Shown: positions 1 to 8,175 of the stretch, one piece after another
Layout of the letters: every line of letters starts with the position of its first letter
Position numbering within the stretch: the first letter of the stretch is position 1
Assembly (NCBI RefSeq): GCF_900115005.1
Contig: NZ_FOUY01000013.1
Location: 62,001 to 126,000, forward strand
Length of the DNA stretch: 64,000 nt
From: Pseudonocardia ammonioxydans
GTDB lineage: Bacteria; Actinomycetota; Actinomycetes; Mycobacteriales; Pseudonocardiaceae
Direction of reading: 5' to 3'
Translations under genes and position numbers: made by a program
The notes under the pieces: generated by a model
The model's database searches: none
What the model was told of the DNA's origin: nothing
What the model saw: the letters and a program-made list of their open reading frames with translations, nothing else

Positions 1-369
1 CGCGCTGAGGAACTCGCCGCGCGCCATCGCGGGCAGGTAGCGCGCACGCTGCTCCGGGCCGAACCCGGCGGTGAACTGCTGGCCGCGGGCGATCAGGCTC
101 GCCACGCTCATCCAGGCCCGGGCCAGCTCCTCGACGACGATCGCGTACTCCGACAGGCCCAGGCCGAGCCCGCCGTACTCCTCGGGCACGAGGATGCCGA
201 AGAAGCCGAGCTCGGCCATCTTCTCGCGCAGCGCCATCGGGATCTCGCCGTGGACCGGGTCGAGCTCGTTGGCGAGCGGGAGGACCTCGGTCGTCGCGAA
301 CTCGCGCGCCATCTCCCGGATGGCGAGGCGGTCCTCGGTGAGGAAGACCCCGGGGTGGTGTGTGTCCAT
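1..369 (-). CDS. acyl-CoA dehydrogenase, N-terminal part (cut by window edge)
   Basis: The first 123 residues of an acyl-CoA dehydrogenase are present, starting at ATG 369 and still open at base 1. The protein begins MDTHHPGVFLTEDRLAIREM and continues with the all-helical N-terminal domain, including LGFFGILVPEEYGGLGL, a hallmark of the family. These FAD enzymes oxidise acyl-CoA to 2-enoyl-CoA and pass electrons to electron-transfer flavoprotein. The catalytic Glu and FAD-binding C-terminal half lie outside the window, so substrate class cannot be judged. It is the last visible gene of the minus-strand operon that starts at 5833, 8 bp after the reductase gene. Confidence 0.9.
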   Translation of the reverse strand, partial: MDTHHPGVFLTEDRLAIREMAREFATTEVLPLANELDPVHGEIPMALREKMAELGFFGILVPEEYGGLGLGLSEYAIVVEELARAWMSVASLIARGQQFTAGFGPEQRARYLPAMARGEFLSA

Positions 370-377
370 GTGTGTCC

Positions 378-1169
378 TCAGCTCGGGTCGGTGGGGTCCT
401 GCTGCAGGTGCACGCCCAGCCCGGCCCGGCCGGGGGCGTGGCGGTCGTCCAGGACGAGGTCGTCGTCGTACCCGCCGTCGTTCTGGGTGCGGTAGGCCAG
501 CGGCTCCGCGGTCGGGATCGACAGCACCCGCTCACGCAGCATCGCCGAGGTGGCCCGGAACTCGTCGTCGGTGACGCGGTTGGCGCCGGGGACGACGACC
601 GGGGGCAGCACCTCCATGCCGACGTAGAACAGCGTGCCGTGCAGCAGGGGGAACAGCAGCTCCGAGACGTCGCCGTTGATCCCGCGCGGCCCGAGCGCGG
701 GCGCCCGGCCACCGGCGGTGGTCACGACCAGCGCGCGGCGCCCGGCCAGGTTGCCGTCGCCGTAGCGCAGGGTGCGTCCCGGGTGCGCGGGGTCCTCGAT
801 GCCGTAGGCGAAGTCCTTGAGGAACACCCGGTCGAACCAGCCCTTGAGGATCGCCGGCACCGAGTACCACCAGAGCGGGAACTGCACGACCAGCGCGTCG
901 GCCGCCTTGAGCTTGTCCTGCTCGGCGAGCACGTCCGCGCTGAGCGTGCCCCGTTCCAGCGCCGACGCCGACACCGGCCCGACGCGGAACCGCTCCTGCG
1001 GGTCGTGCCCGTAGTCGGCCGCGGTGACGACCGGGTTCCACCCCATCGCGTACAGGTCGGAGTGGGTGACCGCGTGTTCCTCCCGCTCGAGGGCCCGGGT
1101 CGCGTCGTCGCGCAGCGCACCGCTGAGCGAGCGCGGCTCGGGGTGCGCGAAGACCCACAGGACGTTCAT
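378..1169 (-). CDS. flavodoxin-fold NAD(P)H oxidoreductase
   Basis: The 263-residue protein begins MNVLWVFAHPEPRSLSGAL, the FMN-binding first strand and loop of the NQO/MdaB/KefF flavodoxin-like family. The motif FPLWWYSVPAILKGWFDRVF at about residues 95-115 is the family's second hallmark. Such enzymes reduce quinones or similar acceptors with two electrons from NAD(P)H. The C-terminal 60 residues are longer than in minimal family members and do not suggest a further domain. The start ATG overlaps the thiolase stop by 4 bp, so translation is probably coupled. Its role in an acyl-CoA operon is unclear; reduction of a quinone or enone intermediate is possible. Confidence 0.88.
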   Translation of the reverse strand: MNVLWVFAHPEPRSLSGALRDDATRALEREEHAVTHSDLYAMGWNPVVTAADYGHDPQERFRVGPVSASALERGTLSADVLAEQDKLKAADALVVQFPLWWYSVPAILKGWFDRVFLKDFAYGIEDPAHPGRTLRYGDGNLAGRRALVVTTAGGRAPALGPRGINGDVSELLFPLLHGTLFYVGMEVLPPVVVPGANRVTDDEFRATSAMLRERVLSIPTAEPLAYRTQNDGGYDDDLVLDDRHAPGRAGLGVHLQQDPTDPS

Positions 1170-2392
1170 CCGACCCGCTCCACGATCGCGGCGAGGCCCT
1201 GGCCACCGCCCATGCACATCGTCTCGATCCCGTAGCGGCTGCCGCGGCGGCGCATCTCGTGCGCGAGCGTGGCGAGGATCCGCCCGCCGGTGGCGCCCGC
1301 GGGGTGGCCGAGCGAGATGCCCGACCCGTTGACGTTGAGCCGCTCGTGGTCGGCCGGGGTGAACCGCCACTCCCGCAGGCAGGCGATCACCTGGGCGGCG
1401 AACGCCTCGTTGATCTCGAGCAGGTCGATGTCGGCGAGGCTCAGGCCGGCCCGGTCGAGTGCCTTCGCCACCGCCGGCACCGGGCCGATGCCCATCGTCC
1501 GCGGCGGCACCCCGGCCACGGCCGAGGACACGATCCGCAGGTACGGGGTCAGGCCCAGCTCGGCGGCGCGGGCCGCCGTGGTGACCACGCAGGCCGCGGC
1601 GCCGTCGCTCTGCCCGCAGGCGTTGCCCGCGGTGACGGTCGCGTCCGGGTCCTCCCGGCGGCGCACCGGCTTGAGCCGGGCCAGGTCGGCCAGGGTGAGC
1701 CCGGGGCGGGGGTGCTCGTCGAGGGTCACCACGGTCTCCGGGGTGCGCCGGGTGCCGGGCACGGTGACCGGGACGATCTCGTCGGTGAACCGGCCGTCCT
1801 TCGCCGCGGCAACGGCCTTCTCCTGGGAGGCGAGCGCGAACTCGTCCTGCTCCTCGCGGCTGATCCGGTACTCGGCGCGCAGGTTCTCCGCGGTCTCCAG
1901 CATGCCGCCCGGCACCGGGAAGTCGGTGCCGCCGGCCGTGGTGCGGCCGCGGGCGATCCGGTTGACCAGCCTCAGCTCGTCCGCCCGGACCCCGTCCTTG
2001 AGGCCGAGGGCGTAGTACTCGGCCTGGCTCATGGCCTCCACCCCGCCGGCGACGACGACGTCGGCCCAGCCCTGCCCGACGGTCAGCGCCGCCTGCAGGA
2101 CGGCCTGCAGCCCGGAACCGCACCGCCGGTCGAGCTGCATCCCGCCGACGCCGACGCCGAGCCCGGCGTTCAGCGCGGCGACCCGGCCGATCGCCGGGGC
2201 CTCGCTGGTCGGGTAGCAGTAGCCGAGCACGACGTCGTCGACGTCGCCCTCGCCGAGGCCGGTCCGCTCCCGCAGGCCGCGCAGCGCCTGGGTCGCGAGG
2301 TCGGCGGCGGTCAGGCCGGCGAACACGCCCCCGTCGACGCCGACCGGGGTGCGCACCGGGTCGCAGATCACCACATCGGACAGTGCGTTCAC
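1166..2392 (-). CDS. thiolase (acetyl-CoA acetyltransferase family)
   Basis: This 408-residue protein has the full thiolase layout. The nucleophilic cysteine is Cys91 in DRRCGSGLQAV, the GHPAGATGG histidine motif lies near residue 360, and the second catalytic cysteine is in ETMCMGGGQGLA near the C-terminus. It would cleave a 3-ketoacyl-CoA, releasing acetyl-CoA or propionyl-CoA. I chose GTG at 2392 because the homologous sequence NALSDVVICDPVRTPVG begins there and the codon lies just inside the end of the ligase gene. It overlaps both neighbours, so it is co-translated with the CoA ligase (upstream) and the reductase (downstream). Confidence 0.95.
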   Translation of the reverse strand: MNALSDVVICDPVRTPVGVDGGVFAGLTAADLATQALRGLRERTGLGEGDVDDVVLGYCYPTSEAPAIGRVAALNAGLGVGVGGMQLDRRCGSGLQAVLQAALTVGQGWADVVVAGGVEAMSQAEYYALGLKDGVRADELRLVNRIARGRTTAGGTDFPVPGGMLETAENLRAEYRISREEQDEFALASQEKAVAAAKDGRFTDEIVPVTVPGTRRTPETVVTLDEHPRPGLTLADLARLKPVRRREDPDATVTAGNACGQSDGAAACVVTTAARAAELGLTPYLRIVSSAVAGVPPRTMGIGPVPAVAKALDRAGLSLADIDLLEINEAFAAQVIACLREWRFTPADHERLNVNGSGISLGHPAGATGGRILATLAHEMRRRGSRYGIETMCMGGGQGLAAIVERVG

Positions 2393-4098
2393 GGCTGGAC
2401 CTCCTGGGGACGCCGGATCAGCTCTTCGGCCAGCTCGCGCAGCGCGGCGGCGCGGATCTTCGACCCGTTGGTGCCGACCGTGGTCGGCATCTCCTCGATC
2501 ACCTGCACGGACTCGGGCACCTTGAACCGGGCCAGGGTCGCCGCGCACCACGCGCGCAGCTCGCCCGGGTCGGGTGCGGTCCCGGGGGCGGCCTCGACGA
2601 ACGCGACCGCCCGGGTGTCGCCGTCCACCGTCACACCGACGACCTTGCAGCGGGCCACCGCCGGGTGCTCGGCCAGCCGCACCTCGATCTCCGCGGGTTC
2701 GACGAGGAACCCGCGCAGCCGCAGCGACTCGCCCATCCGGCCGCGGTACTCGAACCCGCCGTCCGGGCGGACGAACCCGAGATCACCGGACCGGAACCAG
2801 CCGTCATCGGTGAACGAGCGGGCACGGATCGCCCCGTCGTCGTCGCCGAGGTAGGCGTCGACCACGTTGTAGCCGCGGAACTGCAGCTCGCCAGGCTCGT
2901 CGCCGGTCGGGGGCCCGCCGGTGGCCGGGTCGACCGCGCGGACCTCGATCCGGTCCGAGACCGGTCGCCCGCCACCCCGCCTGCGCTCCGGGGCCGGATC
3001 GTCGGTGCGCCAGAACGCGGCGAGCGCGAACGTCTCGCTCGAGCCGTAGATCCCCAGCGTGGGGACGCCCAGCTCGTCCTCGGTCCAGGCCGCGACCTGC
3101 ATCGAGGTGCCGTAGAAGTCGCCGATGAGCATCCGGCGCCACGTGCCGAGGTCGGCCGGGCATTCGCGCCACTGCGTCATCAGCCGCCCGGCGACGTCGT
3201 CGGCGCAGGCGAGGTGGGTGACCCCGAACTCGGCCATGTGCGCCACCACGAGTCCGGTGTCGAACACGGGCTCGAGCAGGGCCGCCCCGCCGGCGGCGAC
3301 CGCCGTGAACGCGGGGACGAACCCGAACACCCCGGACAGCGGCAGCGCGACCAGGCTGACCGAGCTCGGGTCCCAGCCCCCGGCCGCGGCGACGTGGCCC
3401 AGGTGCTCGGCGACGGCGCCGTCGCGGTGGGCGGCGAGCTTGGGCATGCCGGTCGACCCGGACGTCGTGAACGCGACGGCGAGCCCATCGGGGGCACCGT
3501 GCAGCGCGGCGAGGTCGGGCTCCGCATCCGGCGCCGGGGCCGGGGCCCAGGTGCCGGCGCCGAGGTCGTAGCCGGCGGCCTCGTCCGCGGTGGCGGGGTC
3601 CTCGCCCGGCCCGGTGAGCACCGCGACCGACGGCGCGGCGACCCCGGCCTCGGCCACCGCGGCGTGCAGCGTGGCGCGCAGGTCGAGGTGGAGGAACCCG
3701 TGCGCGACCAGCACGACGACCGGCCGCGCGTGCCCGAGGACGTGGGCCACCTCGGCGACGCCGTAGCGGGTGTTGATGCCGATGACGTGCGCGCCGAGCG
3801 CGGCGGCCGCGAACTGCGCGACGACGGCGTCGGACCAGTTCGGCAGCCACACGCCGACACAGTCGCCCGCGCCCACGCCGTGCGCACGCAGGTCGTCGCG
3901 GAGCGCGACGGTGCGCCGCCACAGCTCGGCGCGGGTGACCCGGCGCGGCTGCGGGCCACCGTCGATCAGCGCCACCGTGCCGGGCGCGGCCCGCACCGTG
4001 TCGGCCAGCACCCCGGTCAGGGTCGGACCGACGTTCGGGGTGGGACCGGGATTCGGGGTCGGACCGGGGTTCGGGTTCGGGGTCGGGCCGGCTGTCAC
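2389..4098 (-). CDS. AMP-dependent acyl-CoA synthetase/ligase
   Basis: The 569-residue protein belongs to the ANL (adenylate-forming) superfamily. It carries the P-loop-like TTSGSTGMPKLAAH near residue 210, the adenine-binding GIYGSSET region and the C-terminal hinge GRMGESLRLRGFLVEP. The last lysine region is TVGTNGSKIRAAAL. It would activate a carboxylic acid to its CoA thioester, supplying the downstream beta-oxidation genes. The start is GTG 4098, overlapping the hydrolase stop as GTGA. The first 25 residues are a Pro-Asn-Gly repeat encoded by an 18-bp tandem repeat, so the true start could instead lie after it. The exact acid is not predictable. Confidence 0.92.
   Translation of the reverse strand: MTAGPTPNPNPGPTPNPGPTPNVGPTLTGVLADTVRAAPGTVALIDGGPQPRRVTRAELWRRTVALRDDLRAHGVGAGDCVGVWLPNWSDAVVAQFAAAALGAHVIGINTRYGVAEVAHVLGHARPVVVLVAHGFLHLDLRATLHAAVAEAGVAAPSVAVLTGPGEDPATADEAAGYDLGAGTWAPAPAPDAEPDLAALHGAPDGLAVAFTTSGSTGMPKLAAHRDGAVAEHLGHVAAAGGWDPSSVSLVALPLSGVFGFVPAFTAVAAGGAALLEPVFDTGLVVAHMAEFGVTHLACADDVAGRLMTQWRECPADLGTWRRMLIGDFYGTSMQVAAWTEDELGVPTLGIYGSSETFALAAFWRTDDPAPERRRGGGRPVSDRIEVRAVDPATGGPPTGDEPGELQFRGYNVVDAYLGDDDGAIRARSFTDDGWFRSGDLGFVRPDGGFEYRGRMGESLRLRGFLVEPAEIEVRLAEHPAVARCKVVGVTVDGDTRAVAFVEAAPGTAPDPGELRAWCAATLARFKVPESVQVIEEMPTTVGTNGSKIRAAALRELAEELIRRPQEVQP
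4021..4074 (-). repeat. three 18-bp tandem repeats in the ligase N-terminus
   Basis: Three consecutive 18-bp units, each close to ggtcggaccgggattcgg, occupy this stretch, followed by a shortened unit and a further partial copy. On the minus strand they encode a PNPGPT-type low-complexity leader of the CoA ligase. The copies differ at only a few bases, which suggests recent slippage duplication. Confidence 0.8.
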
Positions 4099-4916
4099 CG
4101 GGTCACCGCGTCCCGCTGCCCGGCGAGCTCGCGCAGCCACCCGTCGAGGGTCCCGGCGAAGCCCTCGAGCTCCTCCATCGGGTAGTGCCCGATGCCCTCG
4201 AGCAGCGTGTAGCGCGCGCCCGGGATCCGGTCGGCGGTGCGCCGCACCTCGGCCGGGTCCAGCCAGAGGTCGTCGGCGCCGACCACCAGATGGGTGGGGC
4301 AGGCGACCGTGTCGAGCCGGTCGCGGACGTCGTGGGTCGTCCAGCCGATCAGGTCGCTGGTGGAGATCTCGGGGTCCTCGCGCCGGTGCATCCGGGCGAT
4401 CAGCTCGGCCCGCTCCGCCGGGACCCGGCTCCCCACCACGGCAAGGGTGCCGAAGTAGGTTCGGTCGGTCCGGCTCGGCGCCGAGGCGTCGACCAGCTCC
4501 CGTTCCAGCCCGCGCACGCTCAGCCCGGGCGAGTCCGTGCCGCCGTGCGCGGCCATCGCGACCGCCCCGGCGAGCCGGTCCCCGCAGCGGACCGCGAGCT
4601 GCAGGGTGATCGCCCCGCCGATCGAGCACCCGGCCACGTACGGACGCTCCATCCCGAGCCGGTCGATCAGCTCCTCGCACCAGGCCGCGTAGACCCCGAG
4701 GTCGCGGACGGGGCCGCCGGCGGCCGGCTCGGAGCGGCCGTGCCCCGGCAGGTCCGGGACCACCACGCGGTAGCCCAGCGCGGCCAGCTCGGACTGGGCG
4801 TCCCGCCACTGGACGCCGTTCTGGCCCGCGGTGTGCAGGCACAGCACGGGCGGCCCGTCGCCGTCCTCCAGGACGAACGATCGCGTCCCGCCCACCTCGA
4901 TGTACTCGGCCCTCAT
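4095..4916 (-). CDS. alpha/beta-fold hydrolase
   Basis: The 273-residue protein shows the classic small alpha/beta hydrolase order. LCLHTAGQNG forms the oxyanion loop near residue 28, the nucleophile elbow is GCSIGG (Ser98), an acidic residue lies in VVGADDLWLDP, and the catalytic His is in GIGHYPMEE (about 244). It would hydrolyse an ester, lactone or C-C bond of the operon's substrate. ATG 4916 overlaps the MaoC-SCP2 stop by 4 bp and the stop overlaps the ligase start, so it is the second gene of a tightly coupled operon. A ring-opening or lactone hydrolase role before CoA activation is plausible but not shown. Confidence 0.92.
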   Translation of the reverse strand: MRAEYIEVGGTRSFVLEDGDGPPVLCLHTAGQNGVQWRDAQSELAALGYRVVVPDLPGHGRSEPAAGGPVRDLGVYAAWCEELIDRLGMERPYVAGCSIGGAITLQLAVRCGDRLAGAVAMAAHGGTDSPGLSVRGLERELVDASAPSRTDRTYFGTLAVVGSRVPAERAELIARMHRREDPEISTSDLIGWTTHDVRDRLDTVACPTHLVVGADDLWLDPAEVRRTADRIPGARYTLLEGIGHYPMEELEGFAGTLDGWLRELAGQRDAVTR

Positions 4917-5833
4917 CGGTCACCGTCCTCGTGCTCGGTCCCGGCCAGCGCCCGCGCTTCGTCGACCAGGGCTCGCGCTTCGTCGATCAGGGCGACGAGC
5001 GCTGCGGTCAGCCGGAGGTACTCGTAGGCGTCGCCGTCGGTGTGGAACTCGTCGCGCATGGTCCGGACGGTGAAGTCGTTGGCCGGGCCGGTCAGCAGCC
5101 GGGCCCAGGTGAGGTCGGAGGCCCCCACGACGAACGTCGGCCCGTGCGGGGTGCGCCGCCCGCTCTCCAGTACCCGCCCGCGGTACACGCGGAACTGCAC
5201 GACGTCGTCGCCGAACCGCAGGCCGATCGCGCCGTCCCAGGTGCCGGTGGCGCGGGTGAACGCCGCGGAGTTCCCGAGCCGGCCGGCGAGGGCCGACGCC
5301 CAGGCCGGCGTGCCGAACGCGCGACCCGCCCGGAGCTCGCTGTCGTCGACAGCGGACCGGGCGGTGACCAGCGCGGAGGTGCGTCCCTGCTGGACGACGA
5401 CGCCGTCCTGGTTGCGCACGACGACGTGCCGGCCGACGACGCCGTTGCGCAGCGAGGAGGTGCGCCGGGTCCGGACGACGGTCATCTCGTAGGTGACGGA
5501 GTCGCCGACGTGGATCGGGGCGAGGTAGTCCCAGTGCGTGTCCAGTGCGGCTTCGACGTGGTCGGAGAGCCCCTGCTCGTGGTGCCACCCGAAGAACCCG
5601 GCGAGGCCGAGCGCGCCGTGCACGAGCGGGCGCCCGTCGGCGGTCCGGCCGTGCTCGGTGTGCAGCGCGGCCCGGTCGCCGCTGAGCTCGGCGAACGCCG
5701 CGACGACCTCCGCGGAGAAGGTCCGCGCCGGCCCGCTGAAGACCTGGCCGACCTCGAAGTCCTCGAAGTAGGGGGCGGGGCCGGGCGGTGACGCCGTGGC
5801 CACGGGCGCGTCGGCGGTGATGCTGTCCGTCAT
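4913..5833 (-). CDS. MaoC-like dehydratase fused to an SCP2-like lipid-binding domain
   Basis: This 306-residue protein is the first gene of the operon. Residues from about 20 to 160 form a MaoC/hotdog domain (FEDFEVGQVFSGPARTFS, later a long PIHVGDSVTYEMTV stretch), the fold of enoyl-CoA hydratase 2. Residues from about 190 to 290 (WDGAIGLRFGDDVVQFRV, then SDLTWARLLTGPANDF) resemble an SCP2 sterol-carrier domain. The pairing suggests hydration of a bulky hydrophobic enoyl-CoA held by the lipid-binding half. The Asp/His hydratase dyad of active MaoC enzymes is not obvious, so it could be a non-catalytic acyl-binding protein. The helix near the C-terminus contains a duplicated DEARALV segment. 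Confidence 0.82.
   Translation of the reverse strand: MTDSITADAPVATASPPGPAPYFEDFEVGQVFSGPARTFSAEVVAAFAELSGDRAALHTEHGRTADGRPLVHGALGLAGFFGWHHEQGLSDHVEAALDTHWDYLAPIHVGDSVTYEMTVVRTRRTSSLRNGVVGRHVVVRNQDGVVVQQGRTSALVTARSAVDDSELRAGRAFGTPAWASALAGRLGNSAAFTRATGTWDGAIGLRFGDDVVQFRVYRGRVLESGRRTPHGPTFVVGASDLTWARLLTGPANDFTVRTMRDEFHTDGDAYEYLRLTAALVALIDEARALVDEARALAGTEHEDGDR
4950..4991 (-). repeat. two 21-bp tandem repeats in the MaoC-SCP2 gene
   Basis: Two adjacent 21-bp copies, 4950-4970 and 4971-4991, differ at two positions. They encode the duplicated heptads that read IDEARALVDEARAL on the minus strand and lengthen a C-terminal helix by two turns. Confidence 0.8.
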
Positions 5834-5921
5834 GGACCGTCCTCTCGGGTCGTGGGCGCGCGTGGCTGCTCCCCCGACGCTCTCGTCGCTGCCGGCCCAC
5901 CGCGATCGGCGAGCACGACAT

Positions 5922-5933
5922 GAACGAACGTTC
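5922..5933. promoter_or_regulatory. palindromic operator GAACG-N2-CGTTC, site 1 (TetR)
   Basis: The 12-bp sequence gaacgaacgttc has GAACG/CGTTC half-sites around AA. It lies between the divergent catabolic operon and the TetR gene, at about +3 to +14 of the predicted operon transcript. The same half-sites occur at 6689-6700 before the MHS transporter. The neighbouring TetR protein is the obvious candidate to bind both sites, although binding is inferred. Confidence 0.75.
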
Positions 5934-5942
5934 TTACTTCGC

Positions 5943-5972
5943 ACGCTAGACAGCTCGACACCCGACCGTCAA
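5943..5972 (-). promoter_or_regulatory. predicted promoter of the MaoC-SCP2 operon
   Basis: On the minus strand TTGACG (5972-5967) is separated by 18 bp from TAGCGT (5948-5943), a good match to an actinobacterial housekeeping promoter. Transcription would start near 5936, just before the palindrome at 5922-5933, so a bound repressor would block initiation or clearance. Confidence 0.6.
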
Positions 5973-6000
5973 AGACGACCGCGCGCGGTCCGCGATGGGT

Positions 6001-6006
6001 TACGCT
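6001..6006 (+). promoter_or_regulatory. -10 element for leaderless TetR mRNA
   Basis: TACGCT fits TANNNT and lies 7 nt before ATG 6014, where no Shine-Dalgarno sequence is seen. This spacing puts the transcription start at the start codon itself. No convincing -35 hexamer is present. Confidence 0.45.
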
Positions 6007-6013
6007 TCGCGAC

Positions 6014-6631
6014 ATGAACACCCGTTCTGCGGCCCTCGTCGCCGACACCGGTCGCCGGAACGAGGCGGCGATCCTCAACGCCGCCATCCATGCGTTCGGC
6101 ACGAAGGGCTTCAACGGCGCCTCCATGCGCGACGTCGCACGGGGCGCCGGAACCAGCCTGTCGAACCTCTACAACTACTTCCCGTCGAAGTCGAAGCTGC
6201 TGGCCGCGGCCATGCGCCACGCCAACGACGAGCTGCTCCTGCGCGTGCACACCGGCGTCGAGCAGGCCGGCGACGACGCGCCCTCGCGGCTGCGCGAGGC
6301 GGTCCGGGCCTACGTGGGATTCGTGGTCGACCACCAGGTCGCGATGCTGGTGTCCACCAACGAGGTGCGCTACCTGGACCCGGACGACCGCACGTCGCTG
6401 GTCGTCGACCGGGACGCGACCGAGGCGACCTTCGAGCGGATCATCACCCAGGGCGCGACCGAGGGCAGCTTCCGCACCCCCTACACCGACGACGCGGCGC
6501 GGGCGATCCTCAGCGCGGTCGGCGCGATCGCCGGCTGGTACCGCGCCGACGGGCCGCTGAGCCGCGGCCAGCTCGCCGAGCAGTACGCCCGGTTCGCACT
6601 GGCCCTGCTGGAGGGCCCGCTCCCCCAGTGA
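6014..6631 (+). CDS. TetR-family transcriptional regulator
   Basis: The 205-residue protein has an N-terminal TetR helix-turn-helix at about residues 15-60 (AILNAAIHAFGTKGFNGAS, then VARGAGTSLSNLYNYFPSKS), followed by an all-helical ligand domain. It is transcribed away from the acyl-CoA operon starting at 5833. A GAACG-N2-CGTTC palindrome lies between them and again before the MHS transporter at 6768. By family habit it would repress both units and be released by a CoA thioester or the free substrate. There is no ribosome-binding site, and a TACGCT -10 lies 7 nt upstream, so the mRNA is probably leaderless. Confidence 0.93.
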   Translation: MNTRSAALVADTGRRNEAAILNAAIHAFGTKGFNGASMRDVARGAGTSLSNLYNYFPSKSKLLAAAMRHANDELLLRVHTGVEQAGDDAPSRLREAVRAYVGFVVDHQVAMLVSTNEVRYLDPDDRTSLVVDRDATEATFERIITQGATEGSFRTPYTDDAARAILSAVGAIAGWYRADGPLSRGQLAEQYARFALALLEGPLPQ

Positions 6632-6679
6632 CATCCCCCTGATCGACGCCGGCCCCTTGCCGCGGGGGAACGCCGTGGG

Positions 6680-6700
6680 TACCTTGCTGAACGATCGTTC
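6680..6700 (+). promoter_or_regulatory. promoter -10 and operator site 2 before the MHS transporter
   Basis: TACCTT at 6680-6685 can serve as a -10. The perfect 12-bp palindrome gaacgatcgttc at 6689-6700 then covers the expected start site near 6692. Its half-sites are identical to those at 5922-5933, which ties the transporter to the same regulator as the acyl-CoA operon. Confidence 0.65.
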
Positions 6701-6767
6701 GTGCTTCCACGCAACCGATCGTCCCCGTCACGGCTCGGCCGCACTGCAGCGGCCCGGAGGTGGATCC

Positions 6768-8132
6768 ATGACCCAGCACGCACCGCCCGCGAGGATGGGC
6801 AAGCTCGCCACCGCCGCGGTGTTCGCCACCGCGCTCGAGTGGTTCGACTTCCTCGTCTACGCCACCGCGGCAGCGCTGGTGTTCAACGAGCTGTTCTTCC
6901 CGTCGGTCAGCCCGGTCGCCGGGACCCTGGCGTCGTTCGCGACGCTCGCCGTCGGGTTCGTGGCCCGCCCGCTCGGTGGCGTGATCGCCGGACACGTCGG
7001 CGACCGCTTCGGACGCAAGCCACCACTGGTGGCATCGATGCTGCTCATGGGCGGATCGACGTTCGCGATCGGCGTGCTGCCGAGCTACGACGCGATCGGC
7101 GTGTGGGCGCCGGTCCTGCTGGTCGTCGCCCGGCTCGTGCAGGGCCTGGGCGTCGGGGCGCAGTGGGGTGGTGCGGCACTGCTGCTCACCGAGCACGCAC
7201 CCGTCGAGCGGCGCGGGTTCTACGGCAGCCTGGTCCAGACCGGGGCGATCGTCGGCGCGGTCGCCGGCAACATGTTCTTCCTGATCCTGTCCGCGACGCT
7301 CACCGACGCACAGTTCGGCTCATGGGGCTGGCGGATCCCGTTCCTGTCGGGGCTGTTCCTCGTGCTGATCGGCGCGTACGTGCAGATGAAGATCGAGGAC
7401 ACCCCGGTCTTCAAGCAGATGCAGCAGGAGTCGGCCGAGTCCCAGCAGGAGGCCGGTCTGCGCAAGGCCCCGCTGGTCGAGGCGGTCCGGCGCAACGGCA
7501 AGGAGATCGTCCAGGCCGCCGGCGCGTTCTTCGTCGTCAACGCCACGTTCTACATCCTGATCAGCGGCATCCTGAGCTACGCGACGAGCAACGTCGGCAT
7601 GTCCCGCACCTCGATCCTGTGGTGCGTCATGATCGCCGGGCTGACCCAGGTCGTCACCATGCCGTTCTTCGGCGCGCTCACCGACCGGATGGGCTCGCGC
7701 AAGAAGCTCTACCTGACCGGCACCGTCCTGATGGGACTGTTCGCGTTCCCGCTGTTCTGGCTGATCGACACCGGCTCGGTCCCGCTGGTGTTCCTCGGCC
7801 TGCTGATCGCGTTCACCATCCACGCCACGATGTACGGCCCGCAGGCCGCGCTGTACGCCGAGATGTTCCCGGCCGACGTGCGCTTCTCCGGTGCCTCGCT
7901 CGGCTACCAGGTCGCCTCGGTGCTGGCGGGCGGGCTCGCGCCGTTCATCATGACCGCGCTGCTCGCCGCGACCGGTGGCTCGTGGTCGGTGTCGCTCTAC
8001 ATCGTCGGCGGCGCGGTCCTCACGTTCGTCTCGGTGGTGACGATCAACGAGCGGTTCCGCCGCGACCTCTACGAGACCTCCGCCTCCGAGCTGGCCGCCG
8101 CCCGCGCACAGCAACCCTCGCCCGGCGCCTGA
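6768..8132 (+). CDS. MFS transporter, metabolite:H+ symporter (MHS) type
   Basis: The 454-residue membrane protein has about 12 hydrophobic helices. Near its start is FATALEWFDFLVYATAAALVF, and the loop signature GHVGDRFGRKPPL follows, both typical of the MHS family (KgtP, ShiA, ProP relatives). These import organic acids or zwitterions with protons. ATG 6768 is preceded by GGAGG at 6757-6761. The gene follows the TetR gene and carries its own copy of the GAACG-N2-CGTTC operator, so it probably imports the acid that the CoA ligase at 2389-4098 activates. The substrate itself is not predictable from sequence. Confidence 0.92.
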   Translation: MTQHAPPARMGKLATAAVFATALEWFDFLVYATAAALVFNELFFPSVSPVAGTLASFATLAVGFVARPLGGVIAGHVGDRFGRKPPLVASMLLMGGSTFAIGVLPSYDAIGVWAPVLLVVARLVQGLGVGAQWGGAALLLTEHAPVERRGFYGSLVQTGAIVGAVAGNMFFLILSATLTDAQFGSWGWRIPFLSGLFLVLIGAYVQMKIEDTPVFKQMQQESAESQQEAGLRKAPLVEAVRRNGKEIVQAAGAFFVVNATFYILISGILSYATSNVGMSRTSILWCVMIAGLTQVVTMPFFGALTDRMGSRKKLYLTGTVLMGLFAFPLFWLIDTGSVPLVFLGLLIAFTIHATMYGPQAALYAEMFPADVRFSGASLGYQVASVLAGGLAPFIMTALLAATGGSWSVSLYIVGGAVLTFVSVVTINERFRRDLYETSASELAAARAQQPSPGA

Positions 8133-8175
8133 CCACCGCCCGGCACCGGCGCCCGCGCCGCACACGTTGCGCGCT

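Noticed and set aside
2389-4923. An 844-codon minus-strand open frame spanning the ligase and the hydrolase region
   Set aside because: Only the part from GTG 4098 reads as protein (CoA ligase). The upstream part is an Arg/Gly/Pro-rich shadow of the hydrolase gene in another frame.
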